DNA of 14,922 nt from an uncultured cyanobacterium (GCA_903819605.1 CAIJEA010000073.1:1-14922), one strand, 5' to 3'. Counted from the stretch's first letter, positions 1 to 6,599 are shown. The notes: generated by a model from the sequence alone, not told the origin. Program-made: numbers and translations.

Positions 1-354
1 ATGCATTAATACAGGAATACCCGCCGCCGCCAAGACAATCGCCGTCGTAGGACTGACTGGTGCGGTCTTCGATCTCCCATCGTAAGGCGATCCCAATACT
101 AGGACTTTTTTGTTATAGGCGATCGCTGCAATCTTTGTTCCCAAAAGTTTATAAGCATCAAGCATTCCTGCCAATTCCTCAACAGTCGGACGCTTAATCC
201 GATGAGCAATCATAAATGCACCAATCTGAGCAGGCGTGGCAATGCCCTGCATCATCATAATTGTTGCAGCCTCTGCCTCTTGGCGCGTCAAGCCTTTGCT
301 GGTGTGAGTACCGCTACCAACTTTACGCAAAAATTCGCGAAATTCTTTACTCAT
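1..354 (-). CDS. TrpD-like glycosyl/phosphoribosyltransferase-fold protein, C-terminus outside window
   Basis: The first 118 residues are present and the rest lies beyond the left edge. The N-terminus (MSKEFREFLRKVGSG...) and the helical segment PAQIGAFMIAHRIKRPTVEELAGM (about residues 41-64) match the N-terminal domain of the anthranilate phosphoribosyltransferase (TrpD) family. Where true TrpD carries the PRPP-binding GTGGDG loop, this protein reads LGSPYDGRSKTAP (87-99), followed by a conserved-looking AAAGIPVLMH. This places it in the TrpD2/YbiB-like branch, whose E. coli member has been reported to bind nucleic acid rather than make phosphoribosyl-anthranilate. I infer it is not the tryptophan-pathway enzyme. 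The ATG at 352-354 is the only sensible start; no clear Shine-Dalgarno precedes it. It lies 75 bases downstream of ntcB on the same strand, so co-transcription is possible. Confidence 0.8.
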   Translation of the reverse strand, partial: MSKEFREFLRKVGSGTHTSKGLTRQEAEAATIMMMQGIATPAQIGAFMIAHRIKRPTVEELAGMLDAYKLLGTKIAAIAYNKKVLVLGSPYDGRSKTAPVSPTTAIVLAAAGIPVLMH

Positions 355-429
355 TACTTTTTAGATGAATTTAATGCAAAAGTCGGTCAAATTAGTTAGG
401 ACAGCGCAAAGCAATGCCCCTCCTCATCT

Positions 430-1359
430 TTAAGATTTTAATGCGCTTTTCAACATTACGGGAATTTGCCGTTGAATCATCTCAGCGGCAAGCTTACAAA
501 AATATTGAATTGGGGGAATTTGAATGCGATCGCTAGTTGTAACTAAGACAATTTCGCGAGTCAAATTTGGTTCGCTTAGCGATCGGACGGCTAAATCAGG
601 CTCGTCAGTTAATTCTACTAAAAACGTTTCTGGCAAAAGCGCTACTAAACTTCCTTGCTTGACAACCCCCCGAAAAGCTTCTAGTGAATTCAGTTCAAGG
701 GCAGCATTTAAGCAAATACCTTGACGATTGAACTGGTCTTGCACAATGCGCTGTAACCCATAACCATCCTTAAACACTGCTTGGGGACAATTATGCAAAT
801 CTTTCCAAGTCAGTACCTCTTTTTTGCAAAGTGGATGATTAATCGGCAGCAATAGTTGGATTTTCTCTTCGTAAAGAGGCTCGACTACCATTTCCGAATT
901 CGCAATCAAAAAAGGATTATTCATCACGATCGCAATGTCAATCAAGCCGTCTTTCAGTACCTTTAGAGCGCGATCGCTTCCCAATGTAGTTACCCGCAAC
1001 TGCACATTTGGATAAGCCTTAGCAAAGGTTTGTAATATCGGGGGTAACTGGTAAGCACAAGCTGAGGGAATCCCTGCCACACAAAGCTCTGTTTGTTTAC
1101 CAGCTTGCAAATCGATCAACTCTTGTTCCGCCGTTGCCCATACCTGACAAATTTTCCTAGCATGAGGTAACAGGCGATCGCCGCCCAAAGTTAACTTTGC
1201 ACTACCTTGACGATGAAACAGCGTTAACCCGACAGTTGCTTCTAAGGACTGCACCTGTCGGCTAATGGTCGATTGGCTAACCCCACACTTCTGGGCGGCT
1301 TGCTGAAAGTTGCCCGTTTCAACAACTGCCAAAAATGCCTGTAACTGTTCCAAACGCAT
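430..1359 (-). CDS. ntcB: LysR-type transcriptional regulator, NtcB-like
   Basis: A 309-residue LysR regulator. The winged helix-turn-helix covers about residues 3-60 (FQQAAQKCGVSQSTISRQVQ is the recognition region) and the effector-binding domain about 90-295. Segments such as LRVTTLGSDRALKVLKDGL, DIAIVMNNPF, VFKDGYGLQRIVQ and LNSLEAFRGVVKQGSLVALLP strongly recall NtcB, the cyanobacterial activator of nitrate and nitrite assimilation genes, which responds to nitrite and works alongside NtcA. Length and start (MRLEQLQAF) agree with that family. No nitrate-assimilation structural gene is inside the window. It is divergent from larB. I found no perfect NtcA box (GTA-N8-TAC) upstream between 1360 and 1751. 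Another CbbR/CysR-type LysR member is the alternative, but the match to NtcB from memory is good. Confidence 0.78.
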   Translation of the reverse strand: MRLEQLQAFLAVVETGNFQQAAQKCGVSQSTISRQVQSLEATVGLTLFHRQGSAKLTLGGDRLLPHARKICQVWATAEQELIDLQAGKQTELCVAGIPSACAYQLPPILQTFAKAYPNVQLRVTTLGSDRALKVLKDGLIDIAIVMNNPFLIANSEMVVEPLYEEKIQLLLPINHPLCKKEVLTWKDLHNCPQAVFKDGYGLQRIVQDQFNRQGICLNAALELNSLEAFRGVVKQGSLVALLPETFLVELTDEPDLAVRSLSEPNLTREIVLVTTSDRIQIPPIQYFCKLAAEMIQRQIPVMLKSALKS

Positions 1360-1751
1360 GTAAAGATTAACAATAGCTGATTAGGTATGAAATCATTAAG
1401 CAACTTCTAGGGTTTTGGAAAAGTAGCAGGGGTAACAAGCCAAAACAAAAATTACCGATTTAAAGTCATGCAATATAGCAAGTCGTAATTAAACATAAAA
1501 ACCCAAAACCTGCACCGCACGTGCAGCGTGCGATGCAGGTTTTGATCTATTTTTTTAATTTGACCGAGGTACTTAGGCTAAATCATTAAACTGATAACTT
1601 AAGCAAAAATACCTTTCATAAATTGCTAATACATCTTGTCCTTTTGTATAAGCCCTAAAACTGATAGATTACTTGCCTTAATTAAACTTAAAATAGAATC
1701 TGAAGTAACTCATCATATTTACGTTGCTTAAGGTTCTATTTCTTAAACTCT
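1360..1751. other. Intergenic gap between divergent ntcB and larB
   Basis: This 392-base AT-rich stretch has no open frame I can support. It holds the start-side signals for both flanking genes and one palindrome (1505-1543). A TAAAAT at 1689-1694 could be a -10 box for larB, but no well-spaced -35 accompanies it. The motif AAACTGATA occurs twice, near 1588 and 1649. A scan of every GTA triplet found none followed eight bases later by TAC. Confidence 0.6.
1505..1543. repeat. Palindrome in divergent ntcB/larB gap
   Basis: Two 16-base arms (AAAACCTGCACCGCAC at 1505-1520 and GTGCGATGCAGGTTTT at 1528-1543) flank a 7-base loop. There is one imperfect pair, C opposite A on the plus strand, which becomes a G-U wobble in minus-strand RNA. 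A run of seven T follows from about 1549. It has terminator shape, yet it sits between the starts of two divergent genes with no gene ending nearby. A leader structure or a dispersed palindromic repeat is therefore as likely as a terminator. Confidence 0.6.
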
Positions 1752-2498
1752 ATGTACGATAACTTAAAGCAACTATTAGAAACTGTGGCAAAGGGGGATC
1801 TTAGCCCAGAAAATGCTTTAGAAGAATTAAAGTATCTTCACTATGAATCGGTAGGAGATTTTGCCAAAATCGATCATCATCGCACTTTAAGAACAGGATT
1901 TCCTGAAGTGATTTTTGGGCTTGGCAAAACACCCGACCAAATCGTCCAAATCATGCGAGCTATGGAGTCCAAAAATCCTGTGGTCATGGCAACCAAAATC
2001 TCAGCAGCAGTATACGATCAGATTCAACCAGCTTTGCGGGGATTGCGATATTTTCCGATCGCCCAAATTTGTTGTCTTGGCGAATCAACGATGAAAAAGC
2101 AAGGAACAATGACGATTATCACCGCAGGAACTGCTGACTTGCCGATCGCTGAAGAAGCTGCAATTACAGGGGAACTATGTGGATTTACGGTCAAACGGCT
2201 TTGGGATGTGGGCGTGGCAGGGATTCATCGTTTACTCAGCCATCGCAGTTCCATTGCTGATGCAGAAGTAATAATCGTTGTTGCAGGAATGGAAGGAGCG
2301 CTTGCTAGTGTAGTTGCAGGCTTAGCAAATTGTCCGATTGTGGCAGTACCGACTAGCATCGGTTATGGTGCAAGTTTTAATGGTCTAGCTCCATTACTGA
2401 CCATGCTTAATTCCTGTGCTACGGGTGTAGGTGTAGTAAATATCGATAACGGGTTTGGGGCCGCGATGTTAGCAGGAAAGATTTTGCATCGCCACTAG
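1752..2498 (+). CDS. larB: LarB, nickel pincer cofactor biosynthesis (pyridinium-3,5-biscarboxylic acid mononucleotide synthase)
   Basis: The 248 residues match LarB, whose core resembles PurE (AIR carboxylase-like). LarB carboxylates nicotinic acid adenine dinucleotide at C5 and hydrolyses it, giving pyridinium-3,5-biscarboxylic acid mononucleotide. This is the first step toward the nickel-pincer nucleotide cofactor of lactate racemase-type enzymes. Visible signatures are the N-terminal helical part (LHYESVGDFAKIDHHRTLRTGFPEVIFG), the GTADLPIAEEAAIT segment (about 126-139), the DVGVAGIHRLL segment, VVAGMEGALASVVAGL, and C-terminal LLTMLNSCATGVGVVNIDNGFGA. The cysteine at 222 aligns with the cysteine reported as nucleophile in Lactobacillus LarB (Cys221). 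Length is normal. No larA, larC or larE lies in this window, so the pathway partners must be elsewhere. No clear Shine-Dalgarno is present. Confidence 0.9.
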   Translation: MYDNLKQLLETVAKGDLSPENALEELKYLHYESVGDFAKIDHHRTLRTGFPEVIFGLGKTPDQIVQIMRAMESKNPVVMATKISAAVYDQIQPALRGLRYFPIAQICCLGESTMKKQGTMTIITAGTADLPIAEEAAITGELCGFTVKRLWDVGVAGIHRLLSHRSSIADAEVIIVVAGMEGALASVVAGLANCPIVAVPTSIGYGASFNGLAPLLTMLNSCATGVGVVNIDNGFGAAMLAGKILHRH

Positions 2499-2502
2499 AA
2501 TA

Positions 2503-2591
2503 GGACTTACGCAAAAGAACGAAACATAGGGGCAATTCATGAATGGCCCCTACGTTGAAATGAGGGTTTAAAGTCATTTTTGCGTAATTAC
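2503..2591. mobile_element. MITE-like repeat, copy 1
   Basis: An 89-base element with degenerate inverted ends (GGACTTACGCAAAA on the left; right end TTTTTGCGTAATTAC, whose complement begins GTAATTACGCAAAA). Its central palindrome is built on GGGGCAATTCATGAATGGCCCC. It is about 80 percent identical by eye to the element at 6637-6725. It starts four bases after the larB stop codon and carries no reading frame. Short length, inverted ends and two dispersed copies fit a non-autonomous transposable element. Confidence 0.65.
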
Positions 2592-2594
2592 CAT

Positions 2595-2627
2595 AGAAAG
2601 AGAAAAGACAAAACCTTCTCTCTTTCT
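2595..2627. terminator. Bidirectional hairpin between larB and the PPTase gene
   Basis: Arms AGAAAGAGAAAAG (2595-2607) and CTTCTCTCTTTCT (2615-2627) pair with one mismatch around a 7-base loop. The purine-rich left arm and pyrimidine-rich right arm give terminator shape. The right arm overlaps the stop codon of the minus-strand phosphopantetheinyl transferase gene, so it can serve both converging genes, though without a long T tract. Confidence 0.5.
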
Positions 2628-3264
2628 AATCACAAACACATAAAGCGGCAGCATAGCTTGGGGCTATTTTTAATTCTGTACTAAGCAACTGGAGCTTCCA
2701 GCCTTCGATTTGCAAAGTTTCCCCTATGTTCATCTCTAGTAATAGAGAGACATCTATGCTGTCTAAAATATTCGCAATCCCTTGACCTGTAGCCTTCCCA
2801 AATGATTCCTTGAGTGTCCAAGCTTGATAAAAAGCTAAATATTTATCGCGATCGCTTAAACTCTGAATAATTTTTTGCTCTGCGGGTAAAAAATAACGCT
2901 CGGCAATACTATCAACGTCACACTTAGAATCGATATATTCTAAGTCAATACCCACCTCGCGATCGCTACATATCGCATAGACTGCCAAGTCTTGAGAATG
3001 GGCAAGATTAAAATAAATACCCTCTACATAGGGCTTGCCGCGATCGCTATAACTAAAATTAATTTCGTTAGGTTCACAACTCAAATGTTGCGCTAGCATA
3101 ATTCGCAAATTTCCCCTAGCTGCAACAAAACGTTGTTTTAGATGTTTGGCTTTAAATTTGTTAGCACGCGATCGCTCATCCTCTGAAAGAAACTGCCAGA
3201 GGCGATCGACCTCAATTTCAGAAATATCTAGCCTAGCTTGGTAAAGTTGCAAGTCTGAAAACAT
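2626..3264 (-). CDS. 4'-phosphopantetheinyl transferase, Sfp/HetI type
   Basis: A 212-residue Sfp-superfamily enzyme that moves the phosphopantetheine arm of coenzyme A onto carrier proteins. In cyanobacteria the single Sfp-like enzyme usually serves both fatty-acid and secondary-metabolite carriers, and HetI of Nostoc is the named homologue. Diagnostic motifs are GKPY (76-79), FNLAHS (85-90), the Mg-binding VGIDLEYI with D107 and E109, and FYQAWTLKESFGKATGQGI with E153 and K157. D107 and E109 match Sfp numbering exactly, and all key residues are present. The gene converges on larB and is divergent from the small membrane protein gene at 3392. No polyketide or peptide synthetase gene is nearby. 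Confidence 0.9.
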   Translation of the reverse strand: MFSDLQLYQARLDISEIEVDRLWQFLSEDERSRANKFKAKHLKQRFVAARGNLRIMLAQHLSCEPNEINFSYSDRGKPYVEGIYFNLAHSQDLAVYAICSDREVGIDLEYIDSKCDVDSIAERYFLPAEQKIIQSLSDRDKYLAFYQAWTLKESFGKATGQGIANILDSIDVSLLLEMNIGETLQIEGWKLQLLSTELKIAPSYAAALCVCD

Positions 3265-3391
3265 TGTACCGACCTACTTAACATGCCAAAATCTAATATA
3301 GAATCCAAATTGTTTTGAAGAAATATATTTAAAATATATGCTTTATCAAAACCTAGACTCTTTGAATTTGAGATGAGATTGGAAAAACTAT

Positions 3392-3706
3392 ATGAATCTG
3401 CCCCTAGTCATCGGCGCATTAATAGTCTCGTTGCTGCTGTTGTGGTGGTTGCTCAGCGTCATCAAAGCTAGTTTCAAAACAGCTTTTCTTGTCGTGGCAG
3501 TTATTTTTGCGATCCAAGTTTTAACTGGTGTTGGACCTCAGCAAATTTTCGCGCAAGTTGGACAATGGCTAAATAACTCAACAGGGGGATTAGGCAAATG
3601 GCTACAAAACTGGGGCGACAAGGGTAAGGTCGATCCAAATGGTGGAAAGCAATCAGCTATTTGGATATTTCATCTTGCCGTTGAGCTACTTGATAGTATT
3701 GGCTAG
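3392..3706 (+). CDS. Small two-helix membrane protein, function unknown
   Basis: 104 residues that I do not recognise by name. Residues 3-24 (rich in L, I, V, W) and about 29-47 form two hydrophobic segments, probably a helical hairpin with a very short connection. A polar glycine/tryptophan-rich part follows (WLNNSTGGLGKWLQNWGDKGK), then a hydrophobic tail (AIWIFHLAVELL) that may lie on the membrane surface. Proteins of this kind are common as conserved hypotheticals in cyanobacteria. The start at 3392 is preceded only by a weak GGA. The gene ends at a perfect hairpin beginning nine bases after its stop, so it is probably transcribed alone. Confidence 0.65.
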   Translation: MNLPLVIGALIVSLLLLWWLLSVIKASFKTAFLVVAVIFAIQVLTGVGPQQIFAQVGQWLNNSTGGLGKWLQNWGDKGKVDPNGGKQSAIWIFHLAVELLDSIG

Positions 3707-3714
3707 AGATAATC

Positions 3715-3769
3715 ACAAAAAAGAAATCTAAAGACAGCACGAAGTGCTGTCTTTAGATTTCTTTTTTGT
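3715..3769. terminator. Perfect 26-bp bidirectional hairpin
   Basis: Arms at 3715-3740 and 3744-3769 are perfect complements around the loop GAA. The outer part is A-rich on the left and T-rich on the right, so a U tract follows the stem in either direction. It lies between the stops of two converging genes (3706 and 3798), the expected place for a shared terminator. The heart GCAC-GAA-GTGC resembles those of the hairpins at 4174, 7819 and 8619. Confidence 0.85.
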
Positions 3770-3797
3770 TAGTTGAAGCATTATTGACAAAGTCCAA

Positions 3798-4073
3798 TTA
3801 ACCCCCAGCGATCGCAGGGATAATGCTTACTTCATCACCATCATTGAGAACAGTATTTGCCCCTTCGAGAAAGCGAATATCTTCGCTGTTGACATAAAAA
3901 TTAACAAAGCGGCGAAGATTGCCTTTTTCGTCACAAATGCGAGCCTTGATGCCTGGACAATTGTTTTCGAGTGAGTCGATCATTTCCTGAACCGAAGCGC
4001 CAGTACATTCTACGGTAGCTTGGTTGTTGGTCAACTGTTGCAAAGGGGTTGGGATTAAAACTTTTACAGCCAT
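3798..4073 (-). CDS. MoaD/ThiS-family sulfur carrier protein
   Basis: 91 residues with a ubiquitin-like (beta-grasp) pattern and the C-terminal di-glycine (AIAGG) that is adenylated and thiocarboxylated in this family. The segment FVNFYVNSEDIRFLEGANTVLNDGDEVSIIPAIAGG is typical. The ending and length resemble the CysO-like carriers (sulfide donor for cysteine synthesis), which in many cyanobacteria sit beside threonine synthase. MoaD (molybdopterin) and ThiS (thiamine) are alternatives the sequence alone does not exclude. No thrC, moeB, moaE or thi gene is in the window, and hairpins on both sides isolate it as its own transcription unit. Confidence 0.82.
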   Translation of the reverse strand: MAVKVLIPTPLQQLTNNQATVECTGASVQEMIDSLENNCPGIKARICDEKGNLRRFVNFYVNSEDIRFLEGANTVLNDGDEVSIIPAIAGG

Positions 4074-4173
4074 ATTTTTGTATCGATTCTGAGAATTTTA
4101 GACTTGAACTTTAGATTTTGCCATACTGACGGACTTACATCTTAACGCGCCTTGAGTTTGATATGGCTAACGT

Positions 4174-4218
4174 CCTAAAAGAGAGATGCAGTGCGAAGCA
4201 CTGCATCTCTCTTTTAGG
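4174..4218. terminator. Perfect 21-bp hairpin downstream of the exported-protein gene
   Basis: Arms 4174-4194 and 4198-4218 are perfect complements around the loop GAA. A further bulged extension (GCTAA near 4166 against TTAGC near 4219-4223) lengthens the stem. The heart is GCAGTGC-GAA-GCACTGC. It lies 3' of the minus-strand gene at 4307-4789 and upstream of the sulfur carrier gene, so it most likely terminates the former. Confidence 0.75.
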
Positions 4219-4238
4219 TTAGCGAGTGAGATTCGGTA

Positions 4239-4293
4239 AGGCTTCGACTGCGCTCAGCCATGACAAATCGTTAGCTAAGCGTAGTCGAAGCCT
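4239..4293. repeat. Palindromic REP-like element
   Basis: The left arm 4239-4258 (AGGCTTCGACTGCGCTCAGC) and right arm 4274-4293 (complement AGGCTTCGACTACGCTTAGC) pair with two differences across a 15-base loop. It is GC-richer than its surroundings and has no T tract, unlike the nearby terminators. The GGCTTCGACTGCGCTCAGCC type of sequence is familiar to me as a dispersed palindrome in several bacterial genomes. It ends 13 bases from the stop codon of the 4307-4789 gene. Confidence 0.6.
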
Positions 4294-4306
4294 CTTAAAT
4301 TATTAG

Positions 4307-4789
4307 CTAGCGTCTCACCTTACCAGCGAACCCCGAAGCCTTGAACTGCTTCAATTGAAGCGGTTCAGGTTGATCGGCAGGAATACCGACCATAATTTGG
4401 AAATCGCTTGTACCGACAGGAAATTCTTCAACTGCGCCTAATCTGGTACGCTCTGGCATCGCATCGTTACCATTGGCATCATAGATGCGACCAAAAACAT
4501 CAGCATTGTAAACGACTTTGCCCGAAGTATTACTGGCAACGCCTTTGACCATAAAACAATTTGCCGACATCACACCGCCGCCTAGCACCATATTTTTCCC
4601 AGCATCACCTGTACATTTTTCGTAAGTAAGGTCGGTCAGTTTGATCTGGATACTTGCCCAAGCAGGAGAACTAAAGGCAAATGTAAGCAGGCAAAGCATT
4701 AGAGATAAGGCACTAACTTGGAATGTTTTTAAAAGATTTTTAAATTTGACAGCTATATAGTCTGCCGTCTTGAGGTTTGCGATCGCCAT
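4307..4789 (-). CDS. Exported protein of unknown function
   Basis: 160 residues that I cannot name. The N-terminus is a Sec-type signal peptide: basic residues up to K21, a hydrophobic core at about 25-40 (VSALSLMLCLLTFAFS), then SPAWA-SIQ, giving predicted cleavage after A45. The mature part of about 115 residues contains two cysteines (C59 and C78) that could form a disulfide. The stretch KGVASNTSGKVVYNADVFGRIYDANGN (82-108) resembles FxLYD-type beta-sandwich domains, which have a 'v.G.v.N.sg..v.na.v.g.iyd..G' pattern. A thylakoid-lumen or periplasmic location is inferred. The gene is divergent from psbK. The start at 4789 is preceded by an AT-rich stretch without a clear ribosome binding site. 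Confidence 0.75.
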   Translation of the reverse strand: MAIANLKTADYIAVKFKNLLKTFQVSALSLMLCLLTFAFSSPAWASIQIKLTDLTYEKCTGDAGKNMVLGGGVMSANCFMVKGVASNTSGKVVYNADVFGRIYDANGNDAMPERTRLGAVEEFPVGTSDFQIMVGIPADQPEPLQLKQFKASGFAGKVRR

Positions 4790-4929
4790 AAATAAACCTA
4801 TTGATAAATATTCAGTAGATCAGAGTAAGCGAAGTCCTACTGACTCTAACCCTAAAATAAATTCTGAAAAAGAATGTCTTCTTTGACGTGGTAAGATTCA
4901 TCTTAGCTCTTGAAGGAGGTCTGTTTTTA

Positions 4930-5067
4930 ATGCAATTTTGTTTAGTACTCGCAACATTACCAGAAGCGTATAGAATTTTCGATCCACTGGTAAATGTTCT
5001 TCCCGTGATTCCTGTATTCTTCTTGTTACTTGCTTTCGTATGGCAAGCAGCAGTTGGATTCAAGTAG
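4930..5067 (+). CDS. psbK: Photosystem II reaction centre protein K (PsbK)
   Basis: 45 codons encoding a protein that starts MQFCLVLATLPEAYRIFDP and ends FVWQAAVGFK. The conserved mature PsbK pattern (LPEAY.IFDPL.NVLPVIPV.F..LAFVWQAAVGF) is complete. PsbK is a single-helix subunit at the periphery of photosystem II near CP43. The first eight or so residues are the short leader removed in the mature protein, with cleavage likely after A8. The start is fixed by a strong Shine-Dalgarno AAGGAGGT at 4913-4920, nine bases before the ATG. Length equals that of known cyanobacterial precursors. It is divergent from the exported-protein gene, and a hairpin at 5183-5212 ends it. Confidence 0.95.
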   Translation: MQFCLVLATLPEAYRIFDPLVNVLPVIPVFFLLLAFVWQAAVGFK

Positions 5068-5182
5068 GTTTTAAGTAGGTTTTAATTTAATCAAAAACTT
5101 ATAAAAAACTCTTTAGTACATCTCGTACATTCATACTGGCTCAATAGTGCTGGTTTATTTATAAAAGAAAAACGATACAAAT

Positions 5183-5212
5183 AATCGGGGTGACGGCAAC
5201 GTTACCCCGATT
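5183..5212 (+). terminator. Rho-independent terminator after psbK
   Basis: Arms AATCGGGGTGAC (5183-5194) and GTTACCCCGATT (5201-5212) pair with one G-U around GGCAAC, and GTTTT follows. It lies 115 bases after the psbK stop, and no other gene ends before it. Confidence 0.75.
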
Positions 5213-5331
5213 GTTTTAAAAATATTCATAATGCTCTGCGCTCTACCTCTAACCAAATAATTGATTTTGCAGCCTTGCTCGGCAAAGCTTCTAATTAATT
5301 ATTTTTAAACTATTTATTTAAAAATCGCTAT

Positions 5332-5571
5332 ATGGAAACAATCGGACGTTGGACGAACAAATTTTTGATGTTCAATTTGTTCTTAGTATTTTTCTTTTTT
5401 GCATGGCTCCTAGTTGCCCTCGGTGGCGAAAGCCTCAAGGTTAATCTGGGGTTAGAGCTATGGCGACAACTATGGGAACCATTGATTCAACCTGTATTAG
5501 GAATTGTCATGGCTGGGGCGATCGCTAGTGGTGTAATCTCCAAAGTAAAACAAAAACTAGCTAAACCCTAA
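5332..5571 (+). CDS. Small two-helix membrane protein, function unknown
   Basis: 79 residues, not recognised by name but of a type conserved in cyanobacteria. The first helix is about residues 11-30 (phenylalanine- and leucine-rich) and the second about 55-70 (LGIVMAGAIASGVIS). Between them lies a tryptophan-containing amphipathic stretch (LELWRQLWEPL), and the C-terminus is basic (KVKQKLAKP), suggesting a cytoplasmic tail. It starts 119 bases after the psbK terminator and ends two bases before its own terminator, so it is probably monocistronic. No good ribosome binding site precedes it. Confidence 0.7.
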   Translation: METIGRWTNKFLMFNLFLVFFFFAWLLVALGGESLKVNLGLELWRQLWEPLIQPVLGIVMAGAIASGVISKVKQKLAKP

Positions 5572-5573
5572 TC

Positions 5574-5602
5574 AAAAAAGCGGCGCAATACGCCGCTTTT
5601 TT
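5574..5602. terminator. Bidirectional rho-independent terminator
   Basis: Arms AAAAAAGCGGCG (5574-5585) and CGCCGCTTTTTT (5591-5602) are perfect complements around CAATA. It gives a classic GC stem with a U tract in both directions and serves the converging genes at 5332-5571 and 5601-6599. Its last two bases fall inside the stop codon (5601-5603) of the minus-strand oxygenase gene. Confidence 0.9.
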
Positions 5603-6599
5603 ACGTATGCCTTACCCAACCATTAATTGTGAAACGACTATCCGCGAAATATTCCGATGGGCAGCTTACAGGTAAGACCTCATGCATACAATGACTAGGA
5701 AAAAAAATGATTGTATTATTGGTTGGCTCGATAACCTTGTGGGACTTTGCCGCAACTAAATAGCCATCCTCGGTTTTGCTGTCATAGATTACTAGCTCGC
5801 CGCCAGTGAAAGCTTTTGGCTCACGATTATAATAATAAACATAGGTAAGAATTCTGTTGATAGCGTCAGGGCTACCATTATCATTGTGGATTTTGTAATA
5901 ATTACCGTGATTATGGGCAGTCATTTGCGCTTCGATTTGCCCAATCTCAAAGTTATTGATTCCTAAGTGAGAAATGATTTGCGGCGTAATCTTTCTTACC
6001 AATTTGAGCATTAAATCTGAGAACTCAGGAAAATGTGCGAGATAGAAAGATCTTCGATAATTGGGATCGCTTGCAGAGTTGGTAGTAGGGACAAATTCGG
6101 GTTGTTTATTAATGCTATAGCGTAATAGTTCGTTTAATTGAGTTGGTGATAGAAAATCATCAATTAGTGCGTAGGGAGACGGAGTGATCTTTTCTGAGAT
6201 GGAGATATCTAAAAGAATCGATTCATTGTTAGTTGAAGGCTTTGGATCTTTAATAGTGGGGGGATTTTTATCATTTTGAGAAAGATTAATGTTGTGATTT
6301 TGTAATTTTCCTTGATGATTTCTAATTGCCCAAAATCCCTCTTCAAATTGAAGATCTACAAGGATACATTCAAAATTTCGCCAAGCAAAACTATAGTTTA
6401 TAGTTTGAGAATCTACCTCTGCATTTAAACTATCAATGAAGCTAGTATCAAGATCTAGCAGTATGCCTAGCTCTTTAGTTGAAAGCCAAAATCCTGATTC
6501 AACTACATGTTTTACATGATCGAGTTGTTGAACTAAACGCGCAAATTGATTATTACTATCTTCAGAAATTATTTTAGATTTCAAATGCTTAGCTTGCAT
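5601..6599 (-). CDS. 2-oxoglutarate/Fe(II)-dependent oxygenase, prolyl 4-hydroxylase-like, with N-terminal extension
   Basis: 332 residues. The C-terminal half (about 142-332) is a P4Hc/2OG-FeII oxygenase domain: YALIDDFLSPTQLNELL opens it and the iron ligands H238 and D240 sit in YYKIHNDNG. FTGGELVIYD (264-273) is the usual jelly-roll strand, H306 in HCMHEVLPV is the third ligand, and R322 (SRFTINGWVR), 16 residues later, fits the 2-oxoglutarate carboxylate binder. All catalytic residues are present. The substrate is unknown: homologues hydroxylate prolyl or other protein residues, or small molecules. Residues 1-100 form a separate region (FWLSTKELGILLDLDTSFIDSLN...FAWRNFECILV) that I do not recognise, joined by a polar linker at about 100-140. 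The gene is downstream of sppA on the same strand but separated from it by a MITE-like repeat. Confidence 0.85.
   Translation of the reverse strand: MQAKHLKSKIISEDSNNQFARLVQQLDHVKHVVESGFWLSTKELGILLDLDTSFIDSLNAEVDSQTINYSFAWRNFECILVDLQFEEGFWAIRNHQGKLQNHNINLSQNDKNPPTIKDPKPSTNNESILLDISISEKITPSPYALIDDFLSPTQLNELLRYSINKQPEFVPTTNSASDPNYRRSFYLAHFPEFSDLMLKLVRKITPQIISHLGINNFEIGQIEAQMTAHNHGNYYKIHNDNGSPDAINRILTYVYYYNREPKAFTGGELVIYDSKTEDGYLVAAKSHKVIEPTNNTIIFFPSHCMHEVLPVSCPSEYFADSRFTINGWVRHT

Noticed and set aside
202..399. 65-codon plus-strand frame near the left end
   Set aside because: It lies opposite the TrpD-like coding sequence, which has clear family conservation; the plus-strand peptide has none.
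3322..3338. AT-only inverted repeat ATATATTTAAAATATAT in the divergent gap before 3392
   Set aside because: Short and of low complexity; expected by chance in such AT-rich DNA and no gene ends there.
4812..5063. 83-codon open frame on the minus strand over psbK
   Set aside because: It is antisense to the unmistakable PsbK coding sequence and its translation is low in hydrophobic order and resembles no protein.
5068..5331. Possible extra small photosystem gene after psbK
   Set aside because: Translation by eye gave no hydrophobic single-helix peptide with a start codon; stops are frequent in the stretch.
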